Positions 60,801 through 64,000 of a stretch of DNA of 64,000 nucleotides are shown here, piece by piece. The notes below the pieces were generated by a model, which saw only the letters and a list, made by a program, of their open reading frames with translations, was not told the origin of the DNA and ran no database searches. This DNA is from Amycolatopsis sp. WQ 127309 (GTDB lineage: Bacteria > Actinomycetota > Actinomycetes > Mycobacteriales > Pseudonocardiaceae), in assembly GCF_023023025.1 (NCBI RefSeq), contig NZ_CP095481.1:9685001-9749000 (forward strand), read 5' to 3'. Position 1 is the stretch's first letter, and every line of letters starts with the position of its first letter. A program made the translations under genes and the position numbers.

Positions 60801-61548
60801 CGTCCGCTGTGGACACCGCGACCTTCGCGGTCCTGCCCTTCGCGTCCCACATGGTCGACGGCGGCGCGGCGAAGACGTCACCACCACCCGCGGCGGCCGC
60901 GTGCACCGAGCCGGCGCCGTCGACCTTCAGGGTCAGGCCGTCGGTGCGCACCGCCAGCCGGATCGACGCGAGCGCGGGGTTCTTCGCCGCTTCGGCGGTC
61001 TTGACCACCAGCTGCTGCTGGTAGCCGTTCGGGCCGGCGATCAGCACGAGGTCGACCCCCGGCAGGACCTCGGGATAGGTCGCCGTGGCCGCCGAGAGCC
61101 GTGGTGCGGGAAGCGGGCCCGGCCAGGTCAGCTCCAGGAAGTGCCCGTCGCGCCGCAGGGTCAGCAGTGCACCCGCCGGGCCGCCACCGGACAGGGTCAG
61201 CTCGCCCACCGCGGCTTCCGGACCGACGGTGCCGTCGGCCCGGCGGTGCATCGTCACGTCGACCGGCACCCAGGAGTCGCCCCGGCGCACCCGGGTGGGG
61301 ACGGCCGTGAGCTCGGCGGTCATCCCGCCGGCGGGGTTCGCGAAGACCGCCCGGGTCGGGGTCCGCTGGTCGAGCACCTCGACCCGGGTGCCCTGCCGGA
61401 ACGCCGCCAGCTTCGCCGAAGCCTGGTCGGGCGCCTGGGTGACCGGTGCCGGTGGCGGCGGACTCCCGCCGTCCAGGACCAGGATCGTGGCCATCGACGC
61501 CACCAGCGCGGTGATCGTCGCCGCGCACGCCAACCGACGTAGTCGCAC
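54880..61548 (-). CDS. Secreted multidomain LamG jellyroll protein, 2222 aa
   Basis: A giant exported surface protein. After a signal peptide (LACAATITALVASMATILV) and Pro-rich stretch there is a DNRLRE-like beta domain (about residues 60-450, with the VDVTMHRRADGTVGPE start and ITQASLDTTVVFSPNC). A fibronectin-like section follows. Six LamG/concanavalin-fold repeats start with AQWSFEGNAKDS, AHWKFEERGG, GTWRLDGTAVD, HNWTMDEGSG, GAWKFDENTG and GFWRFDDGTARD, each with the WTHLAGVYD...LYVNG core. The C-terminal 250 residues carry four cysteine-pair repeats ending CEG. Start is GTG 61548 with AGGGAG upstream. It is cotranscribed with the RHS gene 32 bp downstream, a pairing common in actinomycetes. 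Ligand or surface target is unknown. Confidence 0.92.
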   Translation of the reverse strand: MRLRRLACAATITALVASMATILVLDGGSPPPPAPVTQAPDQASAKLAAFRQGTRVEVLDQRTPTRAVFANPAGGMTAELTAVPTRVRRGDSWVPVDVTMHRRADGTVGPEAAVGELTLSGGGPAGALLTLRRDGHFLELTWPGPLPAPRLSAATATYPEVLPGVDLVLIAGPNGYQQQLVVKTAEAAKNPALASIRLAVRTDGLTLKVDGAGSVHAAAAGGGDVFAAPPSTMWDAKGRTAKVAVSTADGALTLSPDRAALTGAGVAYPVTIDPNMVTFDKNAWATVLSGKSNQSYWWTSGSPPWAQVGQCYEDGWCEGIGEAQTYFQYDTGFLAGKTITQASLDTTVVFSPNCSGRTHRLHLANGQISPETTWNVRPGSRWYREFTAPGAYNPGGCGDFKTVGVNVADMIDTGGVTTFFLTAADSGDQIAWRKYDPGATKVVVTYNQAPDAPSDLATDPPLPAPCKWCGGARYLAGDDLRLIARLSDPDQDLVEPQWDIWRDGVLERRLGNGFQSSGAFHDTVVDLKGLRDGTGVDWVVRGSDGKASGPETHGTGAFYVDRVGFTDQQVPNVSAVLYQPDNRWHGGTGVPDTFTFTANNVGDVDHYLYGWQDPPATPVDAQSLGGPASVRLTPPGDGPRELFVQSVDRGGHRSKSQVHRFYVRPGNGPLAQWSFEGNAKDSAHLGDHHGTLAGAATYTSGGAAGSAVHLDGVAAQVSAPNAVRTDTSFSVATWLKLDRLPAAGTGFTAVSQDGGRLSGFLLGYRDEGGGKWEFTLPAADTAQRPAGESVRANVAASAGTWTHVAATYDSQAKQIRLYVNGVLAGTQARTSGFNATGPLAIGRGMWAGAPADFWPGSVDETQLYDRVLSAPEIAAQVGASGVQVAHWKFEERGGSTAVNAVEGAPDGVLDNGAAFVANGAVGGGIKLDGVDDSVSAAGPVVRTDQSFSVAVQVKLDRADAGTYTVLSQDGERICGFCLQYQGNRWQFIFPGSDADSPAEYFWVAGASPPKAGEWTALVGTYDASTRKIRLYVDGALAGESTRTTAWQALRSFRIGRAMIRAEQRQAFPGTLDEVRVYNRAIGEDEVRGIVSRDNVTAGTWRLDGTAVDANGKLPGVLNGGPDWSAGQTNSPDPADLAVQLNGTGAHVSTPTAVHTDQSFSVAAWARADKTGAPATILSQDGTKVSGFALQATADRWAFTAMPSDGTAAGDQALGGTVQAGVWTHLAGVYSKDRKQLDLYVNGVLAGSAAHTTAFDATGGFQIGRGKRAGANADFFAGAVDDVSVYSRALFAGEVATMAGQDLSLGHNWTMDEGSGTTTGDAVGPRQATLRNGATFTAGRIGNAVKLDGVDDVVTTTGVDVRTDGSFTVSAWVNLEGTTCDFATETSCFTSAVSLDAGDGKPFDKFRLGYVEDTAGHDGNWTFEMPERDGTVTKAAVAAEPGELCRPGEQCKWVHLTGVYDVGARAIWVYVNGNRKDDGTLLTSWPGTGGLQIGGGKAIGEQPKSWRGGVDDVRIYSGALTADRVSALVRSYPLPGGPATLPVADAGAWKFDENTGTTVADSSGRAKTATLKGGAGWFAGRIDSTGWFDGTSGYAETAGPVVDTKGSFSVAGWAFLTDGARNATVLGQDANQVSAFQVRYDAATKKWAAVVALADQANAGSVVLVSSEQAQLNDWAHLALVYDVRLAQLRLYVNGALSAVQVGVTVQDATGRFAVGRARVNGTTADYFPRGVDDVRAYGRALTDGEVRRVHDEAPAAVHGFWRFDDGTARDYSWRQNPTTLSSAGTSFAPGVFGKALELDGVGGAARSTNVGVPMRDSFTVSAWAKLTRTDKVATVLAQDGVRRSGFALQYRPEVDRWMFGAATSDTDTAPLVYANSLQPPTVGAWTHLSGVYDYAARQLRLYVNGQLVGTKDNVLLWVAGGGLTIGRGRDKGATTEYFPGLIDEVTTDKGVRPADSIRLAGTFQPPSGGQLGRFVNDAGERYTARSATGSDAPFAGAPAGFRFDRPLGVALGGPGADTVPLYTCRGPAGPFTSAEPGCEGQPKIGALGWAYATPPADVATVPLRRCLDGSARFDSTDVACEGRATDRVLGHVAAYTPLTRYFHDLSGQHYASSLGAPPGFRYGRSLGLLATTDQPGTEPLLSCTDAAGQFVTQDPGCEGKGTGVPVGRVFTQPPPGLAGRPLYKCAVAGGIRFTSVVANCEGQTVLGQLGYALTTLPGPSAP
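54883..55640 (-). other. Four tandem cysteine-pair repeats in the LamG protein
   Basis: Each unit has the form P-L-x-x-C, then F-x-S or F-V-T, then CEG, and a closing G-x-[LV]-G: PLYTCRGPAG...GCEG, PLRRCLDGSAR...ACEG, PLLSCTDAAG...GCEG and PLYKCAVAGG...NCEG. Two interspersed segments (GERYTARSATG, GQHYASSLGAPPGF) resemble the YTxxxxE lectin-like units of the DUF5648 group. Likely a disulfide-stabilised cell-surface binding region. Confidence 0.7.
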
Positions 61549-61603
61549 GTTGAGCTCCCTGGGGTCGCGCCGTCCGCGCGTGAGTGAGCCGAAGCCGCGA
61601 GCG

Positions 61604-61800
61604 TCACGGCCTCGGCTCTTGCGAGCGGAATCGTCGCAGCCGGGTCATCGTGCGGGCCAACGATTCAGCCCACGCCGAAACTCCTGGTGGCCAGGCCGGG
61701 AAACCGCTAAAGCGCTCCCGGATCAGCAGGGCCTGCTGGTAGCTGCGCCCGGCCTCGATGAACTGCCCGTCGCACACACGCGCGTACTCGAACCGGATAC
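61604..61800 (-). CDS. Possible small hypothetical or remnant frame
   Basis: The minus-strand frame ending at 61604 encodes FEYARVCDGQFIEAGRSYQQ, then ALLIRERFSGFPAWPPGVSA and a basic C-terminus. Its balanced amino-acid composition is unlike the Arg/Pro/Gly-rich noise nearby, so it may be the end of a real or former gene. I recognise no family and no convincing start. It lies directly upstream of the LamG gene on the same strand. Confidence 0.3.
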
Positions 61801-61939
61801 CAGCGGCTCGCAGGAGGGTCGGGGAACCACGGAAGCGTCCGGGTGCCGATGACGGCCGGCATCTGCGGCTTCTCGTGGCTCTCGCTGCCCGGAACGGCGG
61901 TGTGGACCGCACGAACGGCGACGGCGTGGACGCGGCGGG

Positions 61940-62219
61940 CCGGCGTCTACCCCACTCCCCTGCCCGCGGTGCTGGGCGCGACCCACAGCGGCGGTGAGGA
62001 CCTCACCGAGAGGCTGAACGCGAGAACCCCGCGCCGGGCACCTCGGTGCCGTTCGAGATCGGAGCGGCCCTGGTGAAGGGCTGGACGTTCAAGACGGTCA
62101 TCCAGGGCAGCTCCGTCCCGCAGCGGTTCATCCCGACGCTCGTCAAGCTGTGGGAACAGGGGCGGTTCCCGCTCGACAAGCGTCGTCTTCTGACGATCAG
62201 GCCGGGCCGTACACGATGA
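61940..62219 (+). pseudogene. Zinc-type alcohol dehydrogenase with large internal deletion
   Basis: Two pieces of an aryl-alcohol-dehydrogenase-like MDR enzyme survive. Around 61945-61977 the plus strand encodes GVYPTPLPAVLG, the N-terminal segment that normally precedes the GHEGAG motif. From about 62022, in another frame, it encodes ENPAPGTSVPFEIGAALVKG, then WTFKTVIQGSSVPQRFIPTL and VKLWEQGRFPLDKR, the C-terminal end. The central roughly 250 residues, including the NAD fold, are gone. Nonfunctional. Confidence 0.65.
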
Positions 62220-62547
62220 GCGCGTTGCCCCACGGATCCCGCACCACGGCGCGGGTTTCGTGGGGCCCGCGCTCGGCCGGGCGCACGACCACGCCACCGG
62301 CGCGCACCACGGCGTCGACGGCCGCCGCGACGTCGGGCACCTTGATCGACGCCGCGGGCACGCCGCCGGTGACGTCTTCCGCCGGCCCGGCGAGGGCCAG
62401 CGTGATGCCACCGGCGTCGAGCGCCGCGTACCGGTCGCCGTCGGTGAACTTCTCGGCGAAGCCGAAAGCGGCGGCGTAGAACTCGACCGCCGCCCCGACG
62501 TCGGCGACCGGGTGCTGCACCTGCCGCAGCTGCGGCTTGTCGTTCAT
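62197..62547 (-). CDS. VOC (glyoxalase/bleomycin-resistance) superfamily protein, 116 aa
   Basis: A single-domain vicinal-oxygen-chelate protein. It has the first beta-alpha unit VQHPVADVGAAVEFYAAAFGF, written here as VQHPVADVGAAVEFY and AAAFGF. The middle reads LDAGGITLALAG and IKVPDVAAAVDAVVRAGG. The C-terminal strand RDPWGNALIVYGP is diagnostic. Metal ligands are only partly conserved, so it may bind or modify a small molecule without being a glyoxalase. ATG at 62547 overlaps the stop of the SDR pseudogene by four bases, so it was once translationally coupled to it. Its plus-strand neighbour at the 3' end is also a pseudogene. Confidence 0.9.
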   Translation of the reverse strand: MNDKPQLRQVQHPVADVGAAVEFYAAAFGFAEKFTDGDRYAALDAGGITLALAGPAEDVTGGVPAASIKVPDVAAAVDAVVRAGGVVVRPAERGPHETRAVVRDPWGNALIVYGPA

Positions 62548-62800
62548 CGGTGAACCAGTCCTCCGTCGATCAGGGGCGCCTGCCCGGTCACGTACTTCGC
62601 GTCCGGACCGGCGAGTACGAGACGAACCCGGCGACGTCGTCGGGTGTCCCGTCGCGGCCGAGCGCGACCCCGTCAACGTACTGGGCGTAGGTCGCGCCCG
62701 GCTCGGCGCCGGTGTGCCGAGCCATCTCGCGATCGACCGTGATCCACATGTCGGTGCCCACGGCGCCCGGGCAATAAGCGTTCACTTCGTCGCCGAGTAC
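62544..62800 (-). pseudogene. Short-chain dehydrogenase (acetoin/diacetyl-reductase-like) remnant
   Basis: The frame reads EVNAYCPGAVGTDMW, then YAQYVDGVALGRDGTPDDVA and GFVSY, the C-terminal third of a BudC-like SDR. At GFVSY one base is missing: shifting by one gives LAGPDAKYVTGQAPLIDGGL, then VHR and a stop at 62544-62546. The N-terminal two thirds, including the cofactor fold and catalytic Tyr, are absent. Truncation plus frameshift makes it nonfunctional. Confidence 0.8.
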
Positions 62801-62840
62801 AGGCTCAGCAGAGCGAACCTTGAGGTGGTCAGGGCCGCGC

Positions 62841-63437
62841 TCAAGCGCCTGGACGCGGCTCAGACCCCTTGATCCGTTCGACGAGCTCCTCGCGGAACTC
62901 CCGCACCGCCGGAAGCTCCGGTTCATCGCCGGTCGCCCGCTTCAACGCGCCTTCCAGGATCTTCAGACCCTGACGTTCGTCGCCGCGCGCATCCGCCTGC
63001 CTCGCGGCGTTCTCCAACGCTCTGGCGAGCTTCGTCCGCGCCTCGGGTTCCTGGGCAGCCTTGGAGATCCGGATCCAGTTACCGCCCGGATCGACGACGG
63101 TGAACCCGGTGTACCGGTCGTTGCGCAGCCGCGGCCGGGTCATCCGCGGAATGCCGGAGACGAGCAGCTTCCCGTGCACGGAACGCATCCCCGCCGCGAA
63201 GGCCTCGAACAGCTCGCCGGTGTCGTCCACGATGACCAGGCACGTGCTGTACGACTGCGCCGGGTCGTAGTCCTCCATCCCGAAGAAGTGCAGGTTGATG
63301 TCTTCCCGTCGCACCGCGACGTGCGGGTTCGGCCGCGTCTGCCGATAGGTGATCTCGAAGCCGAGCATCTCGTAGAACGACGCGATCTCGTCGATGGAGG
63401 GACAGGGCAGGAGCGGAATGGTCAGTTCGTTCGCCAC
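62841..63437 (-). CDS. VOC superfamily protein with helical C-terminal extension, 198 aa
   Basis: The first 125 residues form a bleomycin-resistance-like VOC domain: PLLPCPSIDEIASFYEMLGF, EDINLHFFGMEDYDP, and VVDPGGNWIRIS at the end. A further 70 residues follow, rich in Ala, Glu and Arg (KLARALENAARQADARGDER, then LKILEGALKRATG). They are predicted to be helical, perhaps TPR-like, and are unusual for this family. ATG at 63437 starts four residues before the first strand. The gene is apparently monocistronic and flanked by remnants. Binding of a small toxic molecule is the usual role; the ligand is unknown. Confidence 0.88.
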   Translation of the reverse strand: MANELTIPLLPCPSIDEIASFYEMLGFEITYRQTRPNPHVAVRREDINLHFFGMEDYDPAQSYSTCLVIVDDTGELFEAFAAGMRSVHGKLLVSGIPRMTRPRLRNDRYTGFTVVDPGGNWIRISKAAQEPEARTKLARALENAARQADARGDERQGLKILEGALKRATGDEPELPAVREFREELVERIKGSEPRPGA

Positions 63438-63775
63438 CGCCCGAACCTAAGCCCGGACCTGCCGAAACGACACGGAGCTATTTGCTCATGCGAACAGCAT
63501 TAAGGCCACCGGCCGATCGCGGGGATGGGCGGGCGGTGCAGCGACGAGCGGCCGGACGGGCTCGACCTGGATCTGTTCCACTGCTCCGGGTACACCGCAG
63601 GTTCCGCGTTCTCCGCCGCAGGGGGACGTTCCGCGAAGCTCCCCGCGCTGACGGTGGACGCGGCCTCCCACCGCACCGGCGGCGGTGAAGGAGCGGCCGC
63701 CGCGGAGGAAACCGGCCCCACTGCCGACACCGCTGCAAGCGGCGCGTCACCGAGTCGTGATGCCCGGGGACCCGG
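63438..63775. other. No gene recognised
   Basis: Open frames on both strands have Arg/Pro-rich shadow composition and no motif or ribosome binding site. No repeat or hairpin stands out. Confidence 0.5.
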
Positions 63776-63903
63776 TCCAGCCCCGCGCCGAACAGATCGT
63801 CCTGATGGGACGCCACCGAGCCCGCACCGACCTCGAAGGTGTTCCGGCCGCCTACCAGGACATCGCCGACCACAAGAACCTGAAAGTCCTCATCAAGCTG
63901 TAA
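63776..63903 (+). pseudogene. Possible dehydrogenase C-terminal remnant
   Basis: The plus strand encodes RTDLEGVPAAYQDIADHKNL, then KVLIKL and a stop at 63901-63903. A helix of the form [VA]-P-x-A-Y followed by K-[VA]-L-[IV]-x is common at the end of zinc-dependent alcohol dehydrogenases. The match is short, nothing upstream supports it, and another origin is possible. Confidence 0.3.
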
Positions 63904-64000
63904 CGAGCGTGGAACGCTCCCCCGCCGCCGTACAACTTCAGGAACTGTCGTGCGGTGCCAACGGTTCCGCCTTTGCTGCCCGGGTCAGCGATCAGCCCCC
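63904..64000. other. No feature seen at the right edge
   Basis: No frame, repeat or hairpin of note in the last 97 bases. Confidence 0.4.

Noticed and set aside
57187..61542. Plus-strand frame of 1451 codons over the LamG gene
   Set aside because: Composition is Arg/Gly/Val noise; the opposite strand gives regular LamG repeats with a signal peptide.
61843..62076. Small plus-strand gene upstream of the VOC gene
   Set aside because: Only the short GVYPTPLPAVLG piece is protein-like, and it belongs to a deleted alcohol dehydrogenase.

Overview
This window is high-GC actinomycete DNA. The GC-rich third codon positions, frequent GTG starts, a very large modular polyketide synthase, and a secreted LamG/RHS protein pair with a TTA codon near the RHS start fit a filamentous actinomycete. 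The repeated palindrome TCCACAGTGGA makes me favour an Amycolatopsis-like member of Pseudonocardiales, but that is inference. No rRNA, tRNA, CRISPR array or intact insertion sequence was recognised.

Positions 1-38302 (minus strand) hold the start of a type I polyketide assembly line, read right to left. A cytochrome P450 gene comes first. A single 8968-residue synthase follows, with a KSQ loading module and five extension modules, then a second synthase that runs off the left edge after one complete module and most of another. Matching docking regions at the C-terminus of the first and N-terminus of the second support the order. Read by colinearity, the line starts with propionyl (methylmalonyl decarboxylated by KSQ). 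It then adds: malonyl/OH, methylmalonyl/alkene, methylmalonyl/fully reduced, malonyl/OH, malonyl/OH or ketone, malonyl/OH, malonyl/fully reduced. Two dehydratases (modules 1 and 6) have lost catalytic residues and one ketoreductase (module 5) is suspect. No thioesterase or sugar genes are in view, so most tailoring genes must lie to the left.

Positions 38372-43323 (minus strand) hold a GT39-type membrane glycosyltransferase, an LtrA-family membrane protein, and an alpha/beta hydrolase overlapping a TetR regulator downstream of a clear inverted-repeat operator. A decayed stretch with GNAT and quinone-oxidoreductase remnants follows.

Positions 43324-48998 hold a MarR regulator divergent from an HSL-type esterase with a shared operator, then a secreted HAF-repeat protein, a PIG-L deacetylase, and a MarR-MFS exporter-DUF1330 operon. 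Strong hairpin terminators lie at 45831-45871 and 49001-49033.

Positions 49055-61548 (minus strand) hold a two-gene secreted pair. A 2222-residue protein with a DNRLRE-like region, six LamG jellyrolls and four cysteine-pair repeats lies 32 bp upstream of a 1930-residue RHS/YD-repeat protein with an unrecognised 282-residue C-terminal tail.

Positions 61549-64000 look like a graveyard: an alcohol dehydrogenase with a large internal deletion, a truncated and frameshifted SDR whose stop overlaps an intact VOC gene, a second VOC gene with a helical tail, and a doubtful dehydrogenase remnant.
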